In this document: positions 16,589 to 22,817 of the stretch, piece by piece
Layout: every line of letters starts with the position of its first letter
Position numbering within the stretch: position 1 is the stretch's first letter
The notes under the pieces: generated by a model
Told to the model about the DNA's origin: nothing
Database searches by the model: none
The model's input: only the letters and a program-made list of their open reading frames with translations
Program-made: the position numbers and the translations under genes
Assembly: GCA_910587865.1 (NCBI GenBank)
Contig: CAJUNX010000021.1
Coordinates: 1 to 43,722, forward strand
DNA from: an uncultured Roseburia sp.
GTDB taxonomy: Bacteria; Bacillota; Clostridia; Lachnospirales; Lachnospiraceae
DNA: 43,722 bases
Direction: 5' to 3'

Positions 16589-17032
16589 ATGACAATTAGG
16601 ACAATGAATATCGAAGATTTTGAAAAAATATATGATTTGTGGATACATACAGAAGGCATGGGATTGAATACAACGGATGATTCAAAGGAAGGAATTGCCA
16701 AATATTTGTTGCGAAACCCTAAGACATCCTTTATTGCTGAGGACAACGGACAAATCATAGGCGTTATTATGAGTGGACATGACGGACGCAGAGGCTTTAT
16801 TCATCACACTACTGTCAAAAAAGAATACAGAGGGCAGGGAATAGGAAAAAAGCTGGTTGAATCTGCGATGAAAGCTTTGGAAGCCGAGGGCATACATAAA
16901 GTGGCATTGGTGGCATTTGAGAAAAATGTATCAGGCAATGCTTTTTGGGAAAAGGTCGGATTTACTGTAAGGGATGACTTGGTTTATAGAAATAAAAATA
17001 TACATCAACTTAAAAGGGTTGATTTAATTTAA
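16589..17032 (+). CDS. GNAT-family N-acetyltransferase
   Basis: 147 residues with a full GNAT fold. The acetyl-CoA pyrophosphate loop is RGQGIG (residues 81-86) and the C-terminal NAFWEKVGF is the usual late motif. AGGAGG at 16573-16578 serves ATG 16589; ATG 16580 and GTG 16583 are too close to it. Substrate is unknown: relatives acetylate small molecules or protein N-termini. The gene and its neighbour are AT-rich with AAA/ATA codons, unlike the GC-rich surroundings, which suggests recent acquisition. The upstream attenuator suggests induction by an inhibitor of translation, hence possibly a detoxifying enzyme; that is inference. Confidence 0.85.
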   Translation: MTIRTMNIEDFEKIYDLWIHTEGMGLNTTDDSKEGIAKYLLRNPKTSFIAEDNGQIIGVIMSGHDGRRGFIHHTTVKKEYRGQGIGKKLVESAMKALEAEGIHKVALVAFEKNVSGNAFWEKVGFTVRDDLVYRNKNIHQLKRVDLI

Positions 17033-17046
17033 TACGGAGGCTGTAT

Positions 17047-17532
17047 ATGGAAATAACATTACTAAGGGCAAATCTTGAAAACTCAAAAGAACTACATGCT
17101 ATGCAGGTTGAAGCTTTCAAAGAATTATTGGAAAAATATCAGGATTTTGATACCAGTCCTGCCAATGAAAACATGGAAAAAGTAGAAGCACGCTTGAAAC
17201 AAGACTTTTCATTTTACTATTTTATCTGTATCGGACAGAAGAAAGTAGGTGCTATCCGTATTATTGACAAAAAGGAAAATGAAAAAAACAAAAGAATTTC
17301 CCCAATATTTATATTGCCGGAATTTCAAGGGAAAGGCATTGCACAGAAAGCAATCCGGCTGTGTGAAGAAATTCATGGAAACGAAAATTGGGAGCTGGAC
17401 ACAATTTTGCAGGAGTCTAAAAACTGTCATTTGTATGAAAAAATGGGGTATCGCCAGACGGGAAAAACAAAAGACATTAACGAAAGACTCACATTAACAT
17501 TTTATGAAAAGAAAGGGGCAGACATAACATGA
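17047..17532 (+). CDS. GNAT-family N-acetyltransferase
   Basis: 161 residues. The acetyl-CoA loop is QGKGIA (residues 94-99) after ISPIFILPEF, and NCHLYEKMGYRQTG is the C-terminal motif. CGGAGG at 17035-17040 gives the start at ATG 17047, 14 nt after the first GNAT gene, so the two are an operon. Base composition matches the first GNAT gene and not the flanks. The substrate is unknown. Its stop (17530-17532) overlaps the ATG of a GC-richer MBL-hydrolase remnant, which marks the right edge of the insert. Confidence 0.85.
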   Translation: MEITLLRANLENSKELHAMQVEAFKELLEKYQDFDTSPANENMEKVEARLKQDFSFYYFICIGQKKVGAIRIIDKKENEKNKRISPIFILPEFQGKGIAQKAIRLCEEIHGNENWELDTILQESKNCHLYEKMGYRQTGKTKDINERLTLTFYEKKGADIT

Positions 17533-17646
17533 ATGTAATCATACTTGGTTCCGGAGGCTGTGTCAGCACGCCAGGCTGCCTTCACTGGTGCCGGAAACCA
17601 TGCGTCCCTTTCTGTGTTCAGAAGAAAGTATGGAAAACCTCTTGAC
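17529..17646 (+). pseudogene. N-terminal remnant of an MBL-fold hydrolase
   Basis: ATG 17529 opens 38 codons beginning NVIILGSGGCVSTP, the characteristic start of a family of MBL-fold metallohydrolases, followed by a Cys-rich stretch and TGA at 17644-17646. The metal-binding HxHxDH region is never reached. It is therefore a 5' remnant, possibly left by the rearrangement that brought in the GNAT pair. Confidence 0.5.
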
Positions 17647-17670
17647 CATAAGATGTTGATATGATATCAT
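17642..17670 (+). promoter_or_regulatory. Sigma-A promoter of the SPFH operon
   Basis: TTGACC (17642-17647), 17-nt spacer, TATCAT (17665-17670), 75 nt before the SPFH start codon. The -10 lies inside a pair of palindromes described in the next entry. Confidence 0.75.
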
Positions 17671-17680
17671 AATGATATCA
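17662..17680. promoter_or_regulatory. Tandem TGATATCA palindromes (operator candidate)
   Basis: TGATATCA occurs at 17662-17669 and again at 17673-17680, 11 bp centre to centre, about one helical turn, covering the -10 and start site. Adjacent sites at this spacing are what pairs of ribbon-helix-helix dimers such as Arc bind, and this operon encodes an Arc-like protein, so autorepression is plausible. Confidence 0.55.
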
Positions 17681-17744
17681 AAAAACATACATATGCAGCA
17701 GAGTCCGGACAGGAGACGACACTGCGGAGAGGAGAGCTTTTATT

Positions 17745-18758
17745 ATGGAAGAAAAGATTTTAAATCAGAAGAAAAACGGGATGGCTATGCTGCTGCTTTT
17801 GCTCGTGATCTACGCTGCTGCTGTCGCATGTCTTGGAATCGGGATCGGCGGGACGGAGAACGGCGGGGGAGCGCTGTATGTGGCGCTTTGTGTCGTGGGC
17901 GGCGTGTGGATGGCGCTGGGCTGGATCCTTTTCTGCGGGCTTAAGGTGTTAAAACCGCAGGAGGCGCTGGTGCTCACGCTGTTCGGGAATTATGTGGGGA
18001 CGCTGCGGGAAGCCGGTTTTTACTACGTGAATCCGTTCAGCTCCGCGGTCAATCCGGCGGCGAAGACCAGGTTAAATCAGAGCGGCGACGTGGGGGATGC
18101 TTCAGCCGCCGCGGCGCAGGCGGCAAACACGGCGGAGGCTGTCGGGAAGCGGATCTCCCTTAAGGTGATGACCTTAAGCAACAGCAGGCAGAAGATCAAT
18201 GACTGCCTGGGGAATCCGGTCGAGATCGGCATCGCCGTGATGTGGCGCGTCGTCGATACGGCGAAGGCAGTGTTTAACGTGGACAATTATAAGGAATATC
18301 TGTCCTTACAGTGTGACAGCGCGCTGCGCGAGATTGTGCGCATCTATCCTTATGATGTTGCGCCGGGAGTGGACACCACCGGGGACGGCGTCGCGGACGA
18401 GGGGAGCCTGCGGGGATCGAGCGAGCTGGTGGCCGGGCGGATCCGGGATGAGATCAGTCAGAAGGTGACGGAGGCCGGCCTTGAGATCATAGAGGCCAGG
18501 ATCACATACCTCGCGTATGCGCCGGAGATCGCGGCGGTGATGCTCCAGCGGCAGCAGGCGTCGGCGATCGTGGACGCCAGAAAAATGATCGTGGACGGAG
18601 CGGTCGGCATGGTGGAGATGGCGCTGGAACGTCTGAATGAAAATCACACCGTGGAGCTTGACGAGGAGCGGAAGGCCGCGATGGTCTCCAACCTGCTTGT
18701 CGTGCTGTGCGGCAACCGGGATGCCCAGCCGGTTGTAAATTCCGGAAGCCTGTACTGA
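17745..18758 (+). CDS. SPFH/Band 7-domain membrane protein
   Basis: 337 residues. Two hydrophobic segments (about 13-33 and 44-65) anchor the N-terminus; an SPFH domain follows (KPQEALVLTLFGNYVGTLREAGFYYVNPF, with ISLKVMTLSNSR and VGIAVMWRV-like strands), then a helical region with DEISQKVTEAGLEIIEARI and an Ala/Glu-rich end. SPFH proteins oligomerise in membrane microdomains and act as scaffolds for proteases, transporters or stress responses. GAGGAGAG lies about 9 nt before ATG 17745. The gene is followed within 1 nt by an Arc-like gene, and that fixed pairing suggests the small protein regulates or binds it. Specific function unknown. Confidence 0.88.
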   Translation: MEEKILNQKKNGMAMLLLLLVIYAAAVACLGIGIGGTENGGGALYVALCVVGGVWMALGWILFCGLKVLKPQEALVLTLFGNYVGTLREAGFYYVNPFSSAVNPAAKTRLNQSGDVGDASAAAAQAANTAEAVGKRISLKVMTLSNSRQKINDCLGNPVEIGIAVMWRVVDTAKAVFNVDNYKEYLSLQCDSALREIVRIYPYDVAPGVDTTGDGVADEGSLRGSSELVAGRIRDEISQKVTEAGLEIIEARITYLAYAPEIAAVMLQRQQASAIVDARKMIVDGAVGMVEMALERLNENHTVELDEERKAAMVSNLLVVLCGNRDAQPVVNSGSLY

Positions 18759-18759
18759 T

Positions 18760-18963
18760 ATGGCGGAAAATGCCAAAAAGCAGATTCCCCTGCGTCTTTC
18801 CGCGAAGCTGTACAACGAGATTGCAGCCTGGGCAGAGGATGATTTCCGTTCGGTGAACGGGCAGATCGAATACCTGCTCACCGAATGTGTGCGTCAGCGG
18901 AAAAAGAACGGAAAGTATGTGCCGGAGGATCTGGATCCGCCGTTTGAGATTGAGATCAGGTGA
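18760..18963 (+). CDS. Arc-like ribbon-helix-helix protein
   Basis: 67 residues. KKQIPLRLSAKLYNEIAAWA followed by DDFRSVNGQIEYLLTECV is the strand-helix-helix pattern of Arc/CopG-type DNA-binding dimers; a charged tail ending PPFEIEIR follows. Its ATG begins 2 nt after the SPFH stop TGA (TGATATGG), so translation is coupled. It probably represses its own operon through the tandem palindromes at 17662-17680. An alternative is an adaptor that contacts the SPFH assembly. Family assignment is firm, role inferred. Confidence 0.8.
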   Translation: MAENAKKQIPLRLSAKLYNEIAAWAEDDFRSVNGQIEYLLTECVRQRKKNGKYVPEDLDPPFEIEIR

Positions 18964-18998
18964 GGCGGAGCAGGAGGATGAGAGCAGGAAAAAAGGAG

Positions 18999-19027
18999 TT
19001 GCCGATCAGCCGCCGTTATTGTATAAT
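18999..19027 (+). promoter_or_regulatory. Promoter of the TetR gene
   Basis: TTGCCG (18999-19004), 17-nt spacer, consensus TATAAT (19022-19027), about 57 nt before the TTG start codon. Confidence 0.75.
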
Positions 19028-19050
19028 TTCATCGTGGAATAACAAAGAGA

Positions 19051-19068
19051 CAAAACGTTTTCGTTTTG
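19051..19068. promoter_or_regulatory. Inverted repeat CAAAACG/CGTTTTG
   Basis: CAAAACG (19051-19057), TTTT, CGTTTTG (19062-19068) between the promoter and the TetR start. It suits a TetR autoregulatory operator or a short hairpin just ahead of the AGAAGAGG ribosome site. Confidence 0.5.
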
Positions 19069-19084
19069 AGAGAAGAGGCTGCCG

Positions 19085-19684
19085 TTGGATGACACCAGAA
19101 CACGAATCATTTCCGCGACAATGAAGGCGGTGCGCCAGTATGGACTGGAAGGGATGCGCATTCAGAATGTCAGCGATCTGGCAGGGATTTCTCCGGGGGC
19201 AATCTACCGCTATTTTGACGGCAAGGATCAGCTGATCCGGGAATGCTTTACCTGTGTGGACAGACAGGCGGCGGCGATTTTCGATCAGCTGGAGTTTCAG
19301 CCGTCGGTCATGTTCACCGATCCCATCGGAGCGGTAAAGCAGCTGTGGCTGCCCTATTTCCGCTTCTGGGTGGCGCATCCGGATGAAACGGTCTTTTATC
19401 ACCGGTTTCGGGACAGCGCTTTTTTTCCGGAATATGACTGGAATCGGAAGGTTACGTATTTTGATACCTTCACCGGAATTGTCCGCCTGTTTCGGGATAC
19501 GTTTCCCGGATTAAAGCGCATGAATCAGGAGCTTTTATGGCTGCATGTGCTTACGTCCACCGTGATGTATGCCAAATATGTGGTGGAGGGAATTCTTGCC
19601 GATGACCAGGAGACCGAGGATGCGGTATTTCAGCTGCTGATGACCGGCCTGAGCGGTTATCTGAAGCCGGAGAACCCTGTATAA
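19085..19684 (+). CDS. TetR-family transcriptional regulator
   Basis: 199 residues. The N-terminal helix-turn-helix is typical (TRIISATMKAVRQYGLEGM, then ISPGAIYRYFDGKDQLI, residues about 5-50), followed by a helical ligand-binding/dimer domain with HTH-distal WHVLTS-like aromatic residues. The start is TTG at 19085, since no ATG lies before the HTH and AGAAGAGG is upstream. A strong promoter and an inverted repeat lie in its leader, which suggests autoregulation. No transporter or enzyme gene is directly divergent, so the regulon is unknown. Confidence 0.88.
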   Translation: MDDTRTRIISATMKAVRQYGLEGMRIQNVSDLAGISPGAIYRYFDGKDQLIRECFTCVDRQAAAIFDQLEFQPSVMFTDPIGAVKQLWLPYFRFWVAHPDETVFYHRFRDSAFFPEYDWNRKVTYFDTFTGIVRLFRDTFPGLKRMNQELLWLHVLTSTVMYAKYVVEGILADDQETEDAVFQLLMTGLSGYLKPENPV

Positions 19685-19699
19685 AATGAATAAAAGCTG

Positions 19700-19738
19700 C
19701 TGCCGGATGTGCTGTGAGAGATCCGGCAGTGGTTTTTT
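19700..19738 (+). terminator. Terminator after TetR
   Basis: CTGCCGGAT (19700-19708) pairs with ATCCGGCAG (19721-19729), followed by TGG and six T. Confidence 0.85.
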
Positions 19739-19812
19739 GCCTGTTTGTAAATAAATGTTTACTTACGGCAGCCGAAAGCTTGAATCAATGACAGTTCAGG
19801 AGGAAGGATTAC

Positions 19813-20514
19813 ATGGGTCTGTTTGAGTTGTTTGGAAAGAAAGGGAAAGAGCAGAGGACAAAGACGGACAAAACGGGGGGCGGCGCAGCCGGTCCCGGGA
19901 TTTATGAGGGGATGCGGGTGGAGGTGACGATGGAAGACGACACCTTTTTGTTTGCCGCACGGCTCATAAACGTGCAGGGGGATACGGCGGAACTGCACCA
20001 GGAATCCGAAAGCGGAATATTGCGGGAGAGCGGGCCCGCAGCGGTCAGGATCCGCGGATACAGCGACAGTGAAAAGAAAGCGGTCTATATGGAAGGCGTC
20101 ATTGCACCCGGGCCGGGCGAACGGTGGCAGGTCAGTGAGCTTACGGTTTCCGGATGCAGGAATGACAGGGCGTATTTCAGGCTGGCTACGGATCTTCCTG
20201 CTGTTGTCGTAACATCCGGCAGAGCCTCGTCTGGCGAGGAACCGTGCAGCGTGCAGAATATCAGCCTGGGAGGGGCATGTATTGCTTCGGAGCACCGCTA
20301 TGAGAGAGACGAGCTGATCCTGCTGCGGGTGAGACTCTCCGCGGAGGATCCCGTGTCCGCGATTTTCTGTCAGGTGCTGCGTGTCACCGAAAAAGAAGCC
20401 GGCGGATATGAATACGGCTGCCGGTTCCGGGAGGTGACCCAGGAAGACCAGAACAGAATCACGCAGAAGATTCTTGCGGTTCAGCGAAAAAACAGGGAAT
20501 CGGGCGGAGTCTGA
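19813..20514 (+). CDS. PilZ-domain protein (probable c-di-GMP receptor)
   Basis: 233 residues. An N-terminal beta domain (YcgR-N-like, about residues 30-110) precedes a PilZ domain whose c-di-GMP motifs are RAYFR (RxxxR) and NISLGG (D/NxSxxG), about residues 118-155. No membrane segment is seen, so it is a cytosolic effector. The basic N-terminus GKKGKEQRTK could contact membrane or nucleic acid. AGGAGG lies 9 nt before ATG 19813. It stands between TetR and mannose-6-phosphate isomerase; an HD-type phosphohydrolase is encoded 6 kb downstream. In Clostridia such proteins control motility, adhesion or exopolysaccharide; which one applies is not visible. Confidence 0.85.
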   Translation: MGLFELFGKKGKEQRTKTDKTGGGAAGPGIYEGMRVEVTMEDDTFLFAARLINVQGDTAELHQESESGILRESGPAAVRIRGYSDSEKKAVYMEGVIAPGPGERWQVSELTVSGCRNDRAYFRLATDLPAVVVTSGRASSGEEPCSVQNISLGGACIASEHRYERDELILLRVRLSAEDPVSAIFCQVLRVTEKEAGGYEYGCRFREVTQEDQNRITQKILAVQRKNRESGGV

Positions 20515-20609
20515 GAAAAAAATTGAAAAAACACTTGCAAAATGTGCCGGAATCGTAGAAGATAGTAAAAGCCCGGGGAGACATGCGGGACGCACAGGAG
20601 GAGTGGATT

Positions 20610-21569
20610 TTGGATCAGACAAAGAGAGAAATCCTGTTTCTGGATCCGGTCTGCACCCACAACATCTGGGGAGGGAGCAGGCTGCGGGAAGAATTCGGTT
20701 ATCCGGAAGCGGGCAGCGATATCGGAGAGTGCTGGGGGATCTCGGCGCATCCGAACGGCGACGGCACGGTAAAATACGGTGCGCTGGCCGGGAAAAAACT
20801 ATCAGAAGTCTGGAGGGAGCACAGGGAGCTGTTCGGTGATTTTCCCTCTGAGCGGATGCCGATCATGGCCAAGCTGATCGATGCGAGGGAGGATCTGAGT
20901 ATCCAGGTACATCCGGACGATGTATATGCGGCGGAGCACGAGAACGGAGCGTTCGGCAAACGGGAGAGCTGGTATGTGATCGATGCCCCCGATGGCGCGA
21001 CACTTGTAGCCGGTCACAACGCAACGACCAGAGAAGATCTTTCCGCCATGATTCACGAGGGCAGATGGGCGGAGCTGATCCGTGAGATACCGGTGAAAAA
21101 GGGAGATTTTATCCAGATCGATCCGGGGACGGTACACGCGATCAAAGCGGGAATTCTGCTGATGGAGATGCAGCAGAGCAGCGACATCACCTACCGGGTG
21201 TACGATTATGACAGATGCGCGGGCGGGAAGCGCAGAGAGCTTCACGTGGAAAAGAGCATTGATGTCATCACCGTTCCGGCGAAGCCCGTGGAGGACAGTG
21301 TGTTTTCCGCACTCGGCCTGCCGGCAAACCGGTTAAACGAGCTGTACCGCTGTGAAGATTACACGGTATTCCGGATCGAGGCGGACGGGGAGATGTGCTT
21401 TGAGCAGGTGTATCCGTTTCTGTTTTTTTCGGTCACGGAGGGCGAGGGGACGGTGAACGGCCTGCCAGTGAAGAAGGGGGATCACATGATCCTGCCCTGC
21501 GGGTACGGCAGTGTATGCGTGCGAGGAAGGCTTGAAGTGATTGCGGCAACGGTGGGGCGGCCGTCGTGA
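20610..21569 (+). CDS. manA: Mannose-6-phosphate isomerase, class I
   Basis: About 319 residues, the short Bacillus-type class I enzyme. Zinc-site motifs are IQVHPDD and a downstream Glu, with GTVHAI further on; ITYRVYDYDR is also typical. It interconverts mannose 6-phosphate and fructose 6-phosphate. The frame is open to 20583, but AGGAGGAG at 20596-20603 sits 6 nt before TTG 20610, and MDQTKREILFLDPV matches family N-termini, so a TTG start is preferred. A run of degenerate tandem repeats and a strong bidirectional terminator follow. Cytosolic. Confidence 0.92.
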   Translation: MDQTKREILFLDPVCTHNIWGGSRLREEFGYPEAGSDIGECWGISAHPNGDGTVKYGALAGKKLSEVWREHRELFGDFPSERMPIMAKLIDAREDLSIQVHPDDVYAAEHENGAFGKRESWYVIDAPDGATLVAGHNATTREDLSAMIHEGRWAELIREIPVKKGDFIQIDPGTVHAIKAGILLMEMQQSSDITYRVYDYDRCAGGKRRELHVEKSIDVITVPAKPVEDSVFSALGLPANRLNELYRCEDYTVFRIEADGEMCFEQVYPFLFFSVTEGEGTVNGLPVKKGDHMILPCGYGSVCVRGRLEVIAATVGRPS

Positions 21570-21580
21570 GATGACTGCGG

Positions 21581-21715
21581 CCTGGAGGAACACCCGGCCA
21601 AAAGCGTCCGCGTGCCTGGAGGGGCATCCGTTCCAAAGTGGCTGCGGGCACGGAAGAACCCCCGGCCAAAAGCGGCTGCAGGCCTGGAGGAACACCCGTT
21701 CCAAAACGGCTTCGG
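21581..21715 (+). repeat. Four degenerate 33-35 bp tandem repeats after manA
   Basis: Units begin near 21581, 21615, 21650 and 21683, each CCTGGAGGAACACCCG-like followed by CCAAAAGCGGCTGCGG-like sequence. Units 1 and 3 share CCCGGCCAAAAGCG, units 2 and 4 share CCGTTCCAAA, so a 68-bp pair was probably duplicated. They lie between the manA stop and its terminator and encode nothing convincing. Confidence 0.8.
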
Positions 21716-21720
21716 CGACA

Positions 21721-21752
21721 AAAAAAGAGACTGTCAGAACAGTCTCTTTTTT
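21721..21752. terminator. Bidirectional terminator between convergent genes
   Basis: AAAAAAGAGACTGT (21721-21734), loop CAGA, ACAGTCTCTTTTTT (21739-21752). The perfect 14-bp stem has T-runs on both strands and serves manA from the left and the ECF gene from the right. Confidence 0.9.
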
Positions 21753-21776
21753 GTGGATTTCAATGAATCCGGCAGG

Positions 21777-22373
21777 TTATGCCTGTCTGATCTTTTTTTG
21801 TTCCAGGCCGATCCACTCGCGCACATCCGGTACTTTTGAGAGCACCGGGAGCAGCAGAACGCTCAAGAGAATCCCGACGACACCCTGTGCGATGTTAAAC
21901 GGGATGCCGGCGGCGGAGGAGGCGATCCCGGCGGCGATGGAAGCCCGGTTTACCGCGCCTGTGCCAAGGGCGGCGAGAGCGGTCTCGTAGAGAAAATATC
22001 CGGTGACCATGACGGCCTCGCCGAGGATGCCTCCGATGATGATGGCCGCACAGTGCGCCGCATGAGAGCGGGAGAGGCGCTTCGTCCGGTGAAAGAAAAA
22101 TCCCGCGATGCCGGCCGTCAGTGCTTTGATCAGAAATGTGGCCGGCGCCCATGAGGCATAGCCGGAAAAGAGATCGGAAAACATCGAGCCGATGCCGGCG
22201 GCAATCGCTCCGCCGACGGGGCCTAAGATCACGCCGCTAAGCAGCACAAAGCAGTCGCCGGGATGGATGTATCCAAACGTTGGGGTGGGGATCCGGATGA
22301 TCATGGTTGCAATGCAGGTCATAGCGGCAAGCAGTGCGGCTGTGACGATTTTTCTGAGTGTCTGATGCGTCAT
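21777..22373 (-). CDS. ECF transporter S component
   Basis: 198 residues with about six hydrophobic segments; TLRKIVTAALLAAMTCIATMI at the N-terminus and PGDCFVLLSGVILGPVGGAIAAGIGS match the substrate-binding S component of energy-coupling-factor importers (PF12822 type). It would bind a vitamin or similar micronutrient and share EcfA/EcfA'/EcfT encoded elsewhere. AAGGAG lies 7 nt before ATG 22373; the open frame continues upstream without another ribosome site. The substrate is uncertain, and no riboswitch for a known vitamin is recognisable upstream, where a TATGCT -10-like box is seen on this strand. Confidence 0.85.
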   Translation of the reverse strand: MTHQTLRKIVTAALLAAMTCIATMIIRIPTPTFGYIHPGDCFVLLSGVILGPVGGAIAAGIGSMFSDLFSGYASWAPATFLIKALTAGIAGFFFHRTKRLSRSHAAHCAAIIIGGILGEAVMVTGYFLYETALAALGTGAVNRASIAAGIASSAAGIPFNIAQGVVGILLSVLLLPVLSKVPDVREWIGLEQKKIRQA

Positions 22374-22502
22374 AGGAAGACTCCTTTCCTTAAAAATATT
22401 TGGTTCTGATTTAGCATAGCACAAGTTGGAGTGATGGAAATATCCAGTTTTGATAAAAATGACCATGCCAGTATGATGACAGAAAAAGCGAAAAAAGAGA
22501 GG

Positions 22503-22531
22503 TTGACTTTTGAAACCGGGCATGATATAGT
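22503..22531 (+). promoter_or_regulatory. Promoter of the ABC-F leader RNA
   Basis: TTGACT (22503-22508), 17-nt spacer, TATAGT (22526-22531). It drives a leader of about 165 nt before the terminator and about 280 nt before the ABC-F start. Confidence 0.82.
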
Positions 22532-22561
22532 GAGGAAACGACAGAAGGTCGAATCAGGATG

Positions 22562-22700
22562 AGAGAGGTGAAAGAATGAGAATGTAATCGGCTTTTGAGA
22601 ACATGAGACGTTATCGGATGCAGGATGGTCCCGTGGGGGAGCGCCTGTTTTTTGTCATGTTGCCAAAGGTAGATTATGATTCTCATAACCTCTCTTTTTT
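22562..22700 (+). promoter_or_regulatory. Structured leader with terminator (ribosome-controlled attenuator)
   Basis: The two ends of the leader pair: AGAGAGGT (22562-22569) with ACCTCTCT (22688-22695), ATGAGAAT (22576-22583) with ATTCTCAT (22679-22686), AATC (22586-22589) with GATT (22672-22675), GGC (22590-22592) with GCC (22662-22664) and ACATGA (22601-22606) with TCATGT (22655-22660). Six T follow, so closing the stem makes a terminator. The 5' arm contains the Shine-Dalgarno and the whole three-codon ORF, so a ribosome held there would prevent the stem and let transcription reach the ABC-F gene. Confidence 0.75.
22576..22587 (+). CDS. Three-codon upstream ORF (Met-Arg-Met)
   Basis: ATG AGA ATG TAA preceded by AGAGAGGTG (22562-22570) at normal spacing. 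Very short uORFs are known to control Lsa-type ABC-F resistance genes (Listeria lmo0919 is the described case), where antibiotic-stalled ribosomes on the uORF allow read-through. Here the uORF lies inside the 5' arm of the terminator. Its translation is predicted, not shown. Confidence 0.65.
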   Translation: MRM

Positions 22701-22817
22701 GTATGGAAAAAACGGTGCGGGATGCGCGCCGTTTTGCGCGGGAGAGCGCGGCGAGCGGGAGTATTTATGCGGAATCTGACCGGATGCGGCAGCATGCATA
22801 TGGAAGGGGGAATTCCT

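Noticed and set aside
21541..21990. 149-codon plus-strand frame after manA
   Set aside because: It reads through tandem repeats, a perfect terminator and the antisense of the ECF gene.
22622..22635. T-box-like AGGATGGTCCCGTG in the ABC-F leader
   Set aside because: It has several mismatches to the T-box consensus, no antiterminator geometry, and the gene is not an aminoacyl-tRNA or amino-acid gene.
22532..22700. Leader read as a 6S-like rod RNA
   Set aside because: The rod shape is similar, but the uORF, the terminator tail and the ABC-F gene downstream explain it better.
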